64,000 bases of DNA from an uncultured candidate division WPS-2 bacterium (GCA_937927945.1 CALEYW010000014.1:1-64000), one strand, 5' to 3'. Counted from the stretch's first letter, positions 36,465-45,513 are shown. Numbers and translations are program-made. The notes: generated from the sequence alone by a model not told the origin.

Positions 36465-38099
36465 CTAACCGCCCTTCGGCGTGACGCTCCATTGGTAGGC
36501 GTTCCAGGTTGGGTTGAAGGCGTTCGGCGAGAAGCCGGCGAGGCGCGCGCGGTATGCATAGGAGTACGACGGGTTGAACAGGTAGACGATCGGCACGACG
36601 GCGGCGACGCGCCGTTCGATCTGCGCGTAGAGGCGCTTGCGTTCGTCAGGGCTCGGCGCGGTCAGCGCCCGCTGCTCCAGCGCGTCGACGGCCGGGTCGC
36701 ACCAGCGCATCACGTTCGACGACCCGGCGCAGGTGAGCAGGAACGAGTCGTCCGGATCGGCGCCCATCGGCCACGGCACGTAGGCGAGGTCGAACGCGCC
36801 GGTCGCGAGCGTGCCGCCTTGGGCCTTCGGCAGAAACAACTGCGCGTTGGAGAGCGACTTGATCGTGACGCTGAAGCCGCGCGCGTTCAGCTCGCTCTGC
36901 GCGAACGTCGCGACCCGCACGCCCGTCTGCGATTCCGGGAACTGCACGTAGGTGATCGCGAGCGGCCGGCCGTTCTTCGCGCGCACGCCTCCTGCCCCGC
37001 GCTTCCAGCCGGCTGCGTCGAGGAGCCGGTCCGCTTCGGCGGGAGCGAAGTGCGGTTCGCGGACCGACGGATCGCGGGCCCACGAGCCGAGCGGCTGCGC
37101 GGTGTCGACCACGGGATAGCGGCCGAAGGTGATCTTGCGCGAGATCGCGTCGCGGTCGATCGATGCGGCGATCGCGCGACGGACGCGGACGTCGTCGAGC
37201 GGCGGGTGCGCGGTGTTGACCGCAATCCCCGCGATCAGCGTGAGCGGGACGGTGCGGAACGCGACCGCCGCCGTTCCGAGCGACGCTCGCTGCGCGGGCG
37301 AGACGAGATTCCAATCCAGCCCGCCGCTCTGCAGCATCGTGAAGTTCGTGCCGGGATCGGGAACGATGCGCACGTCGAGCCGCACGCGCGGTGCGCCGCG
37401 CCAATACGACGGGTTCGGCTCGTAGGTGAGGTGATCGCCGCGCGCCCAGGCGACCAGCCGATACGGGCCGTTGCCGACCGGGTGCGCGCCGAATTCGCTC
37501 GTCTCGAGTTTCGCTTCGCGTTCGAGCAGATGTGCCGGCAGAACGTATTGCGGCGCTGTTCCGTACGAGAACAGCGTCGCGACGGCCGGTGCCCACGGTT
37601 CTTTCAGGGTCACCCGCACCGTATGCACGTCGAGAGCTTCGGCCTTCGCGACGCGGTCGTACCCGGCTCGCGAGCGGACGGGATTGCGATCGTCGAGGAT
37701 CGCGTGCAGCGTCCAGACGACGTCGTGCGCGCTGACGGCGACGCCGTCTTGCCAGCGCACGCCAGGGCGCAGGTGGTACACGATCGTGCGCCCGTCGCGC
37801 GAGAGGCCGCCGTTCTCCACGGTCGGAATCCGGTCGAGCAGGACGGGCACGGCCCGGCCGCGCTCGTCGACGTCGATGAACGGTTCGAAGGCGAGCCGCG
37901 CGACCTGCTGCTCCACGCTGTTCGCGTCGACGTGGGCGAAGAGCGGATCGAGCGTCTGCGGATCCGCAGCCAGTGAGAAGCGGACGGTGTCTGGAGCTGG
38001 TGTCGGGGTCGCTGCCGTCCCCTCCGCGTGCGAGCACGCGGCGAAGGCAAGCATGGCAAGACCCAGCGACGCGGCACGAAGCCGGGAGACGGACGGCAT
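36465..38099 (-). CDS. ABC transporter substrate-binding lipoprotein, family 5 (peptide type)
   Basis: Solute-binding protein of 544 residues, SBP_bac_5 class (dipeptide, oligopeptide, nickel). Lipoprotein signal with lipobox FAAC (MPSVSRLRAASLGLAMLAFA, then AC). The family core is present: FSLAADPQTLDPLFAH, VVWTLHAILD, PVGNGPYRLVAW, VRRAIAASIDRDAI and the C-terminal region with YAQIERRVAAVVPIVYLFNP. No permease or ATPase gene adjoins. ATG 38099 fits the signal; the longer frame to 38243 would overlap the divergent Lrp gene. Confidence 0.9.
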   Translation of the reverse strand: MPSVSRLRAASLGLAMLAFAACSHAEGTAATPTPAPDTVRFSLAADPQTLDPLFAHVDANSVEQQVARLAFEPFIDVDERGRAVPVLLDRIPTVENGGLSRDGRTIVYHLRPGVRWQDGVAVSAHDVVWTLHAILDDRNPVRSRAGYDRVAKAEALDVHTVRVTLKEPWAPAVATLFSYGTAPQYVLPAHLLEREAKLETSEFGAHPVGNGPYRLVAWARGDHLTYEPNPSYWRGAPRVRLDVRIVPDPGTNFTMLQSGGLDWNLVSPAQRASLGTAAVAFRTVPLTLIAGIAVNTAHPPLDDVRVRRAIAASIDRDAISRKITFGRYPVVDTAQPLGSWARDPSVREPHFAPAEADRLLDAAGWKRGAGGVRAKNGRPLAITYVQFPESQTGVRVATFAQSELNARGFSVTIKSLSNAQLFLPKAQGGTLATGAFDLAYVPWPMGADPDDSFLLTCAGSSNVMRWCDPAVDALEQRALTAPSPDERKRLYAQIERRVAAVVPIVYLFNPSYSYAYRARLAGFSPNAFNPTWNAYQWSVTPKGG

Positions 38100-38193
38100 C
38101 GGCGCACCGTTCGGGCGCCGGCTTTCCGCCCCCCCGCCAGGCCTGGAGTGCGGCGCGAGGTGCGAAGGGGCGCGGCGAAGAAATCCTTGGTAA

Positions 38194-38712
38194 ATGATCG
38201 CGAAGCCCGAACCGATCGATGCCAAAAACCCGCGAATTCCCAACGGTCATCCGGAATTGGATCGTATCGACTTACACTTGCTCGCTGCGTTGCAACGGAA
38301 CGCTCGCTCGACGTATGCCGAGCTAGGCGCTCTGGTGGGGCTGAAGCCGCCGGCGGTACACGACCGGGTCAAGCGCCTCGAGCACCGCGGCTTTGTGACC
38401 CGCTATTCGGCGCAGCTCGACGCCCGCCGGGTCGGCTACGAGCTGACCGCTTTCGTCAGCGCGTACTGCACCTCGGACCTGGACTACGACGCCTTCACGG
38501 CGGCGGTCCAGGCGTTTCCCGAGATCATCGAGATTCACAGCGTCGCCGGCGACGAGACGTATCTCCTCAAAGTCGTCACCCGGTCGACCGCGCATCTCGA
38601 CGATTTCCTGACCCGCATCAAGCGCGTCCCCGGCGTCGCGCGTACGCGCACGACGATCGTGCTGTCGACGCCGTTCGAACGCGGCGGACTCCCGGTCGAG
38701 GCGCTGTTGTGA
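38194..38712 (+). CDS. Lrp/AsnC-family regulator
   Basis: A 172-residue feast/famine regulator: HTH region LDRIDLHLLAALQRNARSTYAELGALVGLKPPAVHDRVKRLEHRGFV, then the RAM effector domain (AFPEIIEIHSVAGDETYLLKVVTR, then LD.FL..I...PGV.RT.T.IVL). The 20-residue tail before the HTH (MIAKPEPIDAKNPRIPNGHP) is longer than usual. Its stop overlaps the GTG of the diaminohexanoate dehydrogenase gene, so it very likely responds to lysine or a breakdown product and regulates the operon. Confidence 0.92.
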   Translation: MIAKPEPIDAKNPRIPNGHPELDRIDLHLLAALQRNARSTYAELGALVGLKPPAVHDRVKRLEHRGFVTRYSAQLDARRVGYELTAFVSAYCTSDLDYDAFTAAVQAFPEIIEIHSVAGDETYLLKVVTRSTAHLDDFLTRIKRVPGVARTRTTIVLSTPFERGGLPVEALL

Positions 38713-39776
38713 GGCCGGCGGCGATCGTTCCGCTCTGCCAGCTCGGCTCGCACCGCGTGCTCGAACCCCTCGGCGCGCTGCCGCAGAGCGCCTGGAAGGT
38801 CGACAACACGCCGGTCGCGCGCGCGAACGAGATCCTGTGCGACGTCGAGACGCTGAACATCGACTCGGCCTCCTTCACGCAGATCCGCGACGCATGCGGC
38901 GGCGATGCGGACGCGATCGCCGAGCACATGCTCGCAACGGTGAGCGAACGCGGCAAACAGCACAACCCGGTGACGGGGAGCGGCGGCATGTTCATCGGAC
39001 GCGTGCGCGAGATCGGCGCGGCGCTCGCGGCGCGCGACGACATTGCGGTGGGCGACCGCATCGCCTCGCTCGTCTCGCTGACGCTGACGCCGCTGCGCCT
39101 CGAAGGGATCGACGGCATGGACGTCGCGACCGGGCAAGTGCGCGTGCGCGGTACGGCGATCTTGTTCGAAAGCGGAATCTACGCTCGGCTGCCCGACGAT
39201 CTGCCGATCGACGTCGCGCTCGCCGTGCTGGACGTCGCGGGCGCGCCGGCGCAGGTCCGCCGCCTCGCGCAGCCGGGGGCGTCGGTGTGCATCATCGGTG
39301 CGGACGGCAAGTCCGGCCTGCTGTCGTGCGCGCAGGCGCGCGAACGCGTCGGTGCGACCGGCACCGTCGTCGGCATCGTACCCGACGGGACGACGACTGC
39401 CGCCCGGCTGCTGGTCGAGCACGGATACGTCGACCACCTGATCGTCGCCGACGCGCGCAACGCGCTGGCGGTGCTCGAGCAGCTCCCGGAGGCACTGCCG
39501 ACGCTCGCCGATCTGGTCGTCAACTGCGTGAACGTGAGCGGCACCGAAGTCGCCTCGATCCTCTGCTGCCGCGACCATGGGACCGTCTACTTCTTCTCGA
39601 TGGCGACGTCGTTCACGGCCGCCGCACTAGGCGCCGAAGGCATCGGCAAAGATGTAAACATGATGGTCGGCAACGGGTATGCGAAAGGACACGCGGTCGT
39701 CGCGCTGCAGACGCTGCGCGATCATCCCGCGATCAACCAGTACTTCGCCTCGCGCTACGGCGCGGCGCGCGTTTAG
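38709..39776 (+). CDS. kdd: L-erythro-3,5-diaminohexanoate dehydrogenase
   Basis: NAD-dependent enzyme of the 3-aminomutase route of lysine degradation: (3S,5S)-3,5-diaminohexanoate to 5-amino-3-oxohexanoate with ammonia release. The 355-residue sequence has the family N-terminus (LGSHRVLEPLGALPQSAWKVDN), NEILCDVETLNIDSASFTQI, HNPVTGSGGMFIG, a dinucleotide-binding region (SVCIIGADGKSGLLS) and VNMMVGNGYAKGH near the end. The assignment is supported by lysine 2,3-aminomutase directly downstream. GTG 38709 is coupled to the lrp stop. Confidence 0.9.
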   Translation: MRPAAIVPLCQLGSHRVLEPLGALPQSAWKVDNTPVARANEILCDVETLNIDSASFTQIRDACGGDADAIAEHMLATVSERGKQHNPVTGSGGMFIGRVREIGAALAARDDIAVGDRIASLVSLTLTPLRLEGIDGMDVATGQVRVRGTAILFESGIYARLPDDLPIDVALAVLDVAGAPAQVRRLAQPGASVCIIGADGKSGLLSCAQARERVGATGTVVGIVPDGTTTAARLLVEHGYVDHLIVADARNALAVLEQLPEALPTLADLVVNCVNVSGTEVASILCCRDHGTVYFFSMATSFTAAALGAEGIGKDVNMMVGNGYAKGHAVVALQTLRDHPAINQYFASRYGAARV

Positions 39777-39786
39777 GAGCTCCGCC

Positions 39787-41148
39787 GTGGTGTCCCATCT
39801 CAAACCGCCCGTCGACCCGGCCGAGCTCGAGCATCGGAACCTGCGCCAAGGCGAGTTCTGGCGCGCCGTCCCCGCCTACGCCGACGTTGACGAGAAGACG
39901 TTCCTCGACCACATCTGGCAGGGGCGCAAGTCCGTCAAGACGACCGACGAGCTGTTCGAAACGATCGGCGAAATCGTCGACCCGACGTTCCTCGAAGACG
40001 CGCGCGAAGGTTTCCGGCGCGCGCCGATGGCGGTGCGCGTCTCCCCGTACATGATCGCGTCGATCGACTGGACGCGTCCTTACGAAGATGCGATCCGCCG
40101 CCAGTTCATCCCCGTCGCGTCGCGCCTGCTGCCCGACCATCCGCGTCTCACGCTCGATTCGCTGCACGAGCAGGACGACTCGCCGGTGCAGGGCTTGATC
40201 CACCGCTACGTCGACAAGGCGCTGTTCCTGCCGCTGCAGACGTGCCCGGTCTACTGCCGCTTCTGCACGCGTTCGTACGCGATCGGACCGGATACCCAGA
40301 ACGTCGACAAGGCGCCGCTCGCAAAGACGACCGAGCTCTGGAAACAGGCGTTCGCGTACATCGCGGAGCGACCGGAGATCGAGGACATCGTCATCTCCGG
40401 CGGCGACACGTATCAGCTCGCGGCGAAGAACATCACCTTGATCGGCGACGCGCTGCTGGCGATCCCGCACGTGCGCCGCCTGCGCTTCGCGACCAAAGGC
40501 CCGGCGGTGATGCCGATGAAGATCCTCACCGATCCGGCCTGGACCGACGCGCTGACCGGGGTCGTCGAACGCGGCCGCAAGATCCACAAAGACGTCGTGA
40601 TCCACACCCACTTCAACAATCCGAACGAGATCTCGTGGATCACGCAGCAGGCGATGGACCTGCTCTTCCAGCGCGGCATCACCGTGCGCAATCAGGCCGT
40701 GCTCATCCGCGGCGTGAACGACGACGTCGCGACGATGACGACGCTGGTGAAGCGCCTCTCGTGGATCAACGTGCACCCGTACTACGTGTACATGCACGAC
40801 CTCGTGAAGGGCGTCGAGGACATGCGCACGTCGGTGCAGACCTCGATCGACCTCGAGAAGGCCGTGCGCGGCACGACCGCCGGTTTCAACACGCCGCTGT
40901 TCATCTGCGACGCGCCCGGCGGCGGCGGCAAGCGCGACGTCCACTCGTTCGAATACTACGACCGCGAGAACGGGATCGTCGTCTACAGCGCGCCGAGCGT
41001 CAAACCGGGCCAGTCGTTCCTCTACTTCGACCCGATCGACACGCTTTCGCCGGAAGCGCAAGCCCGCTGGGCCGTCCCGGCGATCCAGGAGCGCATGATC
41101 GCCGACGCGATCGCCCGCGCCGGCGGAAAAGTCACCGTCCTGGCGTAG
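39787..41148 (+). CDS. kamA: Lysine 2,3-aminomutase (radical SAM)
   Basis: Radical SAM, PLP-dependent aminomutase converting L-lysine to L-beta-lysine; 453 residues. The [4Fe-4S] motif is CPVYCRFCTRSY. PLP and lysine-binding regions follow (DIVISGGDTYQLA, RLRFATKGPAVMPMKI, HTHFNNPNEISW, NQAVLIRGVND, HPYYVYMHDLVKG). GTG 39787 is preferred over GTG 39790 because AGGAG lies 6-7 nt upstream. The segment from GYFD to GGKV at the end includes HSFEYYDREN. The 5,6-aminomutase and cleavage genes of the pathway are not in the window. Confidence 0.93.
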   Translation: MVSHLKPPVDPAELEHRNLRQGEFWRAVPAYADVDEKTFLDHIWQGRKSVKTTDELFETIGEIVDPTFLEDAREGFRRAPMAVRVSPYMIASIDWTRPYEDAIRRQFIPVASRLLPDHPRLTLDSLHEQDDSPVQGLIHRYVDKALFLPLQTCPVYCRFCTRSYAIGPDTQNVDKAPLAKTTELWKQAFAYIAERPEIEDIVISGGDTYQLAAKNITLIGDALLAIPHVRRLRFATKGPAVMPMKILTDPAWTDALTGVVERGRKIHKDVVIHTHFNNPNEISWITQQAMDLLFQRGITVRNQAVLIRGVNDDVATMTTLVKRLSWINVHPYYVYMHDLVKGVEDMRTSVQTSIDLEKAVRGTTAGFNTPLFICDAPGGGGKRDVHSFEYYDRENGIVVYSAPSVKPGQSFLYFDPIDTLSPEAQARWAVPAIQERMIADAIARAGGKVTVLA

Positions 41149-41167
41149 AGCGACGGGCGCGATTGCG

Positions 41168-41872
41168 TCATAGACGGTCTTTGAGCGGATCGAACAGCGC
41201 GAACGCGCGCTCTTCGGATGCGGTTGCGACGGCGGAATCGTAACCCGGCCACCCGGGCTGGGAGAAGTTGTGGCCGGCGCCCGGATAGACCACGATCTCC
41301 GCGTCGGAACGGTGGTGAAGCGCCGTGCGGATCGCGTCGATCTCGTCGGGCGGCGTCAGCGGGTCGGCGCCGCCGAAGTGTAGCGACATCGGTGCCGCGA
41401 CGGTCGGCGCGTCGGCGAGGCTGATCCCGATCTGCGTGCCGTGGAATGTCGTCGCGACGTCGACGTCGAGGCGCGCCGCCGCCAGGAACGCATACCGGCC
41501 GCCGAAGCAGTATCCCATCACGCCGATCTTCCCGTTGCACTCGGGGCGCGCGCGTAACGCGGCGATCGTCGCGCGAACGTCGTCGACGAGCTGGTCGACG
41601 TCGACGCGCGCGGCCCGCTCTAGGGCGAGCGGCCGCTCCGCGGGGGTGCGCTCGTATGTCTGCGGCTGCGGATCGCGCCAGAACTGGTTCATCACCGCCG
41701 CCGCATAGCCGCGTTGCGCGCAGCGATCGGCAAGGTCGCGCATCTGACGATCGACGCCGAAGATCGGCGGCAGCACGATGATCCCCGGCGCGGGGGTGGC
41801 GCCCGTCGAGGCGAAGTAGGCGGCGAACGTTTTGCCGTCCCCCGTTTCGATCGTGAGTTCTGCCGCGGTCAC
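41168..41872 (-). CDS. Dienelactone hydrolase family protein
   Basis: Alpha/beta hydrolase of about 234 residues with a Cys nucleophile: GVMGYCFGGRYAFLAA holds the G.C.GG elbow, followed by HFGGADPLTP (Asp) and YPGAGHNFSQPG (His). The N-terminal PGIIVLPPIFGVDRQMRDLADRCAQRGYAAA is typical of carboxymethylenebutenolidase homologues. GTG 41872 is inferred; the frame stays open to 41974 but would overlap the divergent aldehyde dehydrogenase start. Real substrate unknown. Confidence 0.85.
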   Translation of the reverse strand: MTAAELTIETGDGKTFAAYFASTGATPAPGIIVLPPIFGVDRQMRDLADRCAQRGYAAAVMNQFWRDPQPQTYERTPAERPLALERAARVDVDQLVDDVRATIAALRARPECNGKIGVMGYCFGGRYAFLAAARLDVDVATTFHGTQIGISLADAPTVAAPMSLHFGGADPLTPPDEIDAIRTALHHRSDAEIVVYPGAGHNFSQPGWPGYDSAVATASEERAFALFDPLKDRL

Positions 41873-41963
41873 GTCGCCTCGTTGCGACCCCCCGGCGACC
41901 TCGCCCTCTCGGGCGGCGTACGGCGTCCGCCACTCCTCCCGCATCTCGAGGGTCCCAGCCACC

Positions 41964-43415
41964 ATGACCACCACCGCCCCGACCGCCTACGCCGATCTGC
42001 GGCTCGTCATCGGCACGGAGACGATCTCGGCCGACCAGCGCGAGTCCCTGCCGGTGCACGATCCTGCCACCGGCGAGACGATCGGCCGCGTGCCGATCGC
42101 GACCGACGACGACCTTCGCCGCGCGCTCGAGTCGACCGCGCGCGGCTTCGCGCGCTGGCGCGCGACGCCGGCGTACGATCGCGCCGCTATCCTGCGCGAC
42201 GCGGCGCGACTCGTGCGCCAGCGGGCCGACGCGATCGCGCGCGTGATGACGCTCGAACAAGGAAAGCCGCTGATCGAAGCGCGGCTCGAAGTGCTGGCCA
42301 CCGCCGACATCATCGAGTGGGCCGGCGAAGAAGGGCGGCGCGCGTACGGCCGCGTCGTGCCGGCGCGCAGCGCGTCGATCCGGCAGACGGTGCTGCGCGA
42401 ACCGGTCGGTCCGGTCGCGGCGTTCACCCCGTGGAATTTCCCCGCGATCACGCCCGGCCGCAAGCTCGCGGGCGCGCTGGGCGCGGGCTGCTCGATCATC
42501 ATCAAGCCCTCCGAAGAGACGCCGGGAACCGCGCTCGCGCTCTACGACGCGCTGCGCGACGCCGGACTGCCCGACGACGTGGTCAACGTCGTGTACGGCG
42601 ATCCGCCGCACGTCTCCGAAACCCTGATCGCTTCACCGATCGTTCGCAAGATCTCGTTCACCGGCTCGACCGCCGTCGGCAAGCACCTCGCGGCGCTGGC
42701 CGCGAAGCACGGCGTGAAGCGCGCCACGCTCGAACTGGGCGGACACGCGCCGGTGATCGTGAGCGAGCGCGCCGATCTCGACAAAGCCGTCGCCGTCTCC
42801 GCTTCCGCGAAGTACCGCAACGCCGGACAGGTGTGCGTCTCGCCGAGCCGGTTCTTCGTGCAGGAGTCGGTCTACGAGGCGTTCGCGGAGAAGTTCACGG
42901 CGAAGGCGTCATCGCTGCGCGTCGGCAACGGTCTCGACGAGCAAACACAGATGGGGTCGCTGGCGAACGAACGCCGGCGCGACGCGATTCACTCGATGAT
43001 CGAAGACGCGACCCAGCGCGGCGGACAGTTGCGCACCGGCGGCGCGCCGATCGATTCGCCGGGATTCTTCTACGCGCCGACCGTCATGACCGACGTCCCG
43101 CCCGACGCGCGCGTTCTCAGCGAAGAACCGTTCGGACCGCTGGCCGTGATCACCAAGTTCACCACGCTCGACGAGGCGATCGCGCAGGCCAACGCGCTGC
43201 CGTACGGCCTCGCCGCTTACGCGTTCACCCAAGACGTGGCGGAGTCGATTCGGCTGGGCAACGAGATCGAAGCCGGGATGATCGGCATCAATCACTTCGG
43301 CATCGCGTTCGCCGAGATCCCGTTCGGCGGCGTCAAGGAATCCGGCTATGGCTCCGAAGGCGGAACCGAAGGCCTCGACGGCTACCTCGTCACGAAGTCG
43401 GTGACCATCTCCTGA
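41964..43415 (+). CDS. NAD(P)-dependent aldehyde dehydrogenase (succinate-semialdehyde type)
   Basis: ALDH superfamily enzyme, 483 residues. Active-site blocks: AAFTPWNFPAITPGRKLAGALGAGCSIIIKPSEETP, FTGSTAVGKHLA, catalytic Glu in ATLELGGHAPVIV, catalytic Cys in YRNAGQVCVSPSRFFV and EEPFGPLAVITKF near the C-terminus. The layout is closest to the succinate-semialdehyde/glutarate-semialdehyde subfamily. Lysine degradation could produce such a substrate, but this is inference. ATG 41964; 91 bp separate it from the divergent hydrolase gene. Confidence 0.93.
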   Translation: MTTTAPTAYADLRLVIGTETISADQRESLPVHDPATGETIGRVPIATDDDLRRALESTARGFARWRATPAYDRAAILRDAARLVRQRADAIARVMTLEQGKPLIEARLEVLATADIIEWAGEEGRRAYGRVVPARSASIRQTVLREPVGPVAAFTPWNFPAITPGRKLAGALGAGCSIIIKPSEETPGTALALYDALRDAGLPDDVVNVVYGDPPHVSETLIASPIVRKISFTGSTAVGKHLAALAAKHGVKRATLELGGHAPVIVSERADLDKAVAVSASAKYRNAGQVCVSPSRFFVQESVYEAFAEKFTAKASSLRVGNGLDEQTQMGSLANERRRDAIHSMIEDATQRGGQLRTGGAPIDSPGFFYAPTVMTDVPPDARVLSEEPFGPLAVITKFTTLDEAIAQANALPYGLAAYAFTQDVAESIRLGNEIEAGMIGINHFGIAFAEIPFGGVKESGYGSEGGTEGLDGYLVTKSVTIS

Positions 43416-43488
43416 CCGCAACCCACGGCTCGAAGGGGTGACGCTGCGCGGCGGCAGACTTCGCCCGGACGACGTCGAAGCCGGCGCC

Positions 43489-43899
43489 ATGTTGAGTGGA
43501 TTTCGCGCCTTTCTCTTCCGCGGCAACGTGGTGGATCTGGCCGTCGCGGTCGTGATCGGCGGCGCGTTCGGCGCCGTCGTGACCGCGTTCGTCAAAGACC
43601 TCATCACGCCGATCATCGCGGCGCTCGTCGGCAAGCCGGATTTCTCCGGGCTTGTCTTCACCGTCAACGGCAGCCGGTTTTTGATCGGTGATTTTGTCAA
43701 TGCGCTCGTCTCGTTCGTCCTGGTCGCGGCGGCGATCTACTTCTTCGTCGTCGTCCCGTTGCAGCGGGCGATCGCAATGCGCACGAAGGCGGAGCCGGTG
43801 CCCGAGGTCAAGCCCTGCCCGTACTGCCTCGAGGTCGTCCCGGCCGCCGCGACGCGCTGCAAGGCCTGCACCTCGCAGTTGGGAAGCGCCGCGGCCTGA
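43489..43899 (+). CDS. mscL: Large-conductance mechanosensitive channel with C-terminal zinc ribbon
   Basis: MscL tension-gated channel that releases solutes on osmotic downshock; 136 residues. Start ATG 43489 gives the classic MLSGFRAFLFRGNVVDLAVAVVIGGAFGAVVTAFVKDLITPII with TM1. The periplasmic loop FSGLVFTVNGSRFLIGDFVNALVSFVLVAAAIYFFVV leads into TM2. Instead of the usual coiled C-terminal bundle alone, the tail carries CPYC and CKAC (residues about 114-130), a compact zinc ribbon. A GTG at 43438 would add 17 non-homologous residues. Confidence 0.93.
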   Translation: MLSGFRAFLFRGNVVDLAVAVVIGGAFGAVVTAFVKDLITPIIAALVGKPDFSGLVFTVNGSRFLIGDFVNALVSFVLVAAAIYFFVVVPLQRAIAMRTKAEPVPEVKPCPYCLEVVPAAATRCKACTSQLGSAAA

Positions 43900-43918
43900 C
43901 GCCGTCGAAGACGGGACG

Positions 43919-44020
43919 ATGCACGTCATTTCCGTCGTCTACACGTTCCCCGAAGACCGGGCGGACGTGCGCCCGCTCGCGAGGCGGCGGACCACCGTCC
44001 AGGACGATTTGATCGTCTAG
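43919..44020 (+). pseudogene. Truncated ABM-like (monooxygenase-fold) remnant, 33 codons
   Basis: ATG 43919 encodes MHVISVVYTFPEDRADVRPL and a basic end. The first 15 residues read like the first strand and helix start of an antibiotic-biosynthesis-monooxygenase fold, after which the domain is cut short. The TAG shares its last base with the GTG of the next gene, so the frame may still serve translational coupling. Weak call. Confidence 0.3.
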
Positions 44021-44559
44021 TGCGCGTCTGCGTCTATTGCGGATCGTCGCCGGGACACGACCCGCGGTTCGTCGTCGCGGCGCAAGCGCTCGGTACGGCG
44101 CTGGCGGAGGCCGGCATCGGCGTCGTGTATGGCGGCGGACGCGTCGGCTTGATGGGCACCGTTGCGGATGCCGCGCTCGCGGCGGGCGGCGAGGTCATCG
44201 GCGTCATTCCTCGTTTCCTCGAAGAGCGCGAGGTCGCGCACGTCGGTGTCGACTTGCGCGTCGTGGAATCGATGCACGAGCGGAAGGCGCTGATGGCCGA
44301 CCTCTCGGACGCGTTCGTCGCGCTGCCGGGCGGTTTCGGCACGTTCGAGGAGTTCTTCGAGATCGTGACGTGGGTGCAGCTGCGGCTGATTTACGCCCCG
44401 TGCATTCTGGCGAACGTCGACGGATACTTCGACGCGCTGATCGCCCTGATCGACGGCGCTGCCCACAAGGGCTTCATCAATGCGGCGAATCGTCGCATCG
44501 TCGAAGCATACCCGACCGTCAGCGCCGTGATCCAGCGCCTCGAGCTCGTGTCACCTTAG
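44020..44559 (+). CDS. LOG-family protein (TIGR00730; cytokinin riboside monophosphate phosphoribohydrolase-like)
   Basis: A 179-residue nucleotide hydrolase of the LOG family: CVYCGSSPGHDPRF, YGGGRVGLMG, VIPRFLEEREVAH, MHERKALMADLSDAFVALPGGFGTFEEFFE. The PGGFGTFEE motif holds the catalytic Glu and the Arg is in MHERK. In bacteria these release the base from adenosine monophosphate derivatives. Start is GTG 44020. Convergent with phzF, with both stop codons inside TTAG. Confidence 0.93.
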   Translation: MRVCVYCGSSPGHDPRFVVAAQALGTALAEAGIGVVYGGGRVGLMGTVADAALAAGGEVIGVIPRFLEEREVAHVGVDLRVVESMHERKALMADLSDAFVALPGGFGTFEEFFEIVTWVQLRLIYAPCILANVDGYFDALIALIDGAAHKGFINAANRRIVEAYPTVSAVIQRLELVSP

Positions 44560-45407
44560 ACGCGCAGCGTGCGCATCGGCGTCGCCGTTCCACCGACGAG
44601 GACGCGCTGCGGCTCGACCCGCGCGAGCAGTTCGCTCGGTGATGGTTGGGGCGAGAGCGCACCTTGCAAGAACCGGAACGCCGCGGTCTCGCGACCCTGC
44701 GCGAGCGTTCCGGCGAGCAGTCCCGCCGCCATCCCGGTCGCCGGTTCTTCGGGAATTCCGTAGCTCGGCGCGAACATGCGGATCGTCGCATCGTATCCGT
44801 CTTCGCCGGGCGCGTAGACGTAGAACCCGATCGCATCGATCTCATCGGCGAGCGATTGGAGCGCGGGCGCATTCGGAACGATCGCGGCGAGCGCCGCGCG
44901 ATTCGTCGGCACCAGGATGAAGCGCACGCCGTGATCGGCAACGAGCGGTTCGGCGGCGATCGCATCGGCCGGGATCGCGAGGGCCGCGGCGATCTCCGCC
45001 GTCCGGCCGAACGGGCTCACGGCGGGACGCGGCTGTTCCATGAACACGTGCTCGCCTTCGAGGAGGATCGCGCGGTCGCCGATGATCGTCCGCTTGACGG
45101 CGGTCGTCCCGGCGAGCTCGCCGCGCCGCGCGAGCAGCGCGAACGTTGCGACGGTCGCGTGGCCGCAGTCGGGAACCTGTTTGGTCGGCGTGTAGAATTC
45201 GACGACGAACGCTCCGTCGGCGGCGCGCTCGACGAAGGCCGTCTCGGGTGCGCCGACCGCCGTCGCGACGCGCTGCCGGTCGACGGTCGAAAGAGCCGCG
45301 GCCTCGAGCACGACGCCGGCCGGGTTGCCGCCGGCGCCGTCCTTGGTGAACGCGGCGACCAGCTCGACGTCGATCGTGCGGGGCAGGGTGGCGGACGAAT
45401 CGCTCAT
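44556..45407 (-). CDS. PhzF-family isomerase/epimerase-like protein
   Basis: A 283-residue PhzF fold of two pseudo-symmetric halves. GAGGNPAGVVL, then APETAFVERAADG (catalytic-Glu region), VPDCGHATVATFALL, and in the second half EEPATGMAAGLLAG, all match the family. Members isomerise trans-2,3-dihydro-3-hydroxyanthranilate or act on unknown amino-acid-like substrates. The gene is divergent from a MocR-type regulator, with a palindrome in the shared region. Confidence 0.9.
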   Translation of the reverse strand: MSDSSATLPRTIDVELVAAFTKDGAGGNPAGVVLEAAALSTVDRQRVATAVGAPETAFVERAADGAFVVEFYTPTKQVPDCGHATVATFALLARRGELAGTTAVKRTIIGDRAILLEGEHVFMEQPRPAVSPFGRTAEIAAALAIPADAIAAEPLVADHGVRFILVPTNRAALAAIVPNAPALQSLADEIDAIGFYVYAPGEDGYDATIRMFAPSYGIPEEPATGMAAGLLAGTLAQGRETAAFRFLQGALSPQPSPSELLARVEPQRVLVGGTATPMRTLRV

Positions 45408-45462
45408 GGCCCCATCATCGCTGTGCGGCAGTCGCCGCGCAAGGTCCAGTCGGGGCGCGCAG

Positions 45463-45489
45463 GTGGACCACTTTCTCGAAGTGGTCCAC
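45463..45489. promoter_or_regulatory. Palindromic operator between phzF and the MocR gene
   Basis: Perfect 11-bp inverted repeat, GTGGACCACTT (45463-45473) and AAGTGGTCCAC (45479-45489), spaced by 5 bp. Each arm itself contains a near-palindromic GTGG(A/T)CCAC. Sites of this form are typical of MocR/PdxR-type GntR regulators. It lies 25 bp before the regulator ATG and 55 bp from phzF. Confidence 0.7.
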
Positions 45490-45513
45490 TCGCCGGCAGC
45501 GAACCCGCCACCC

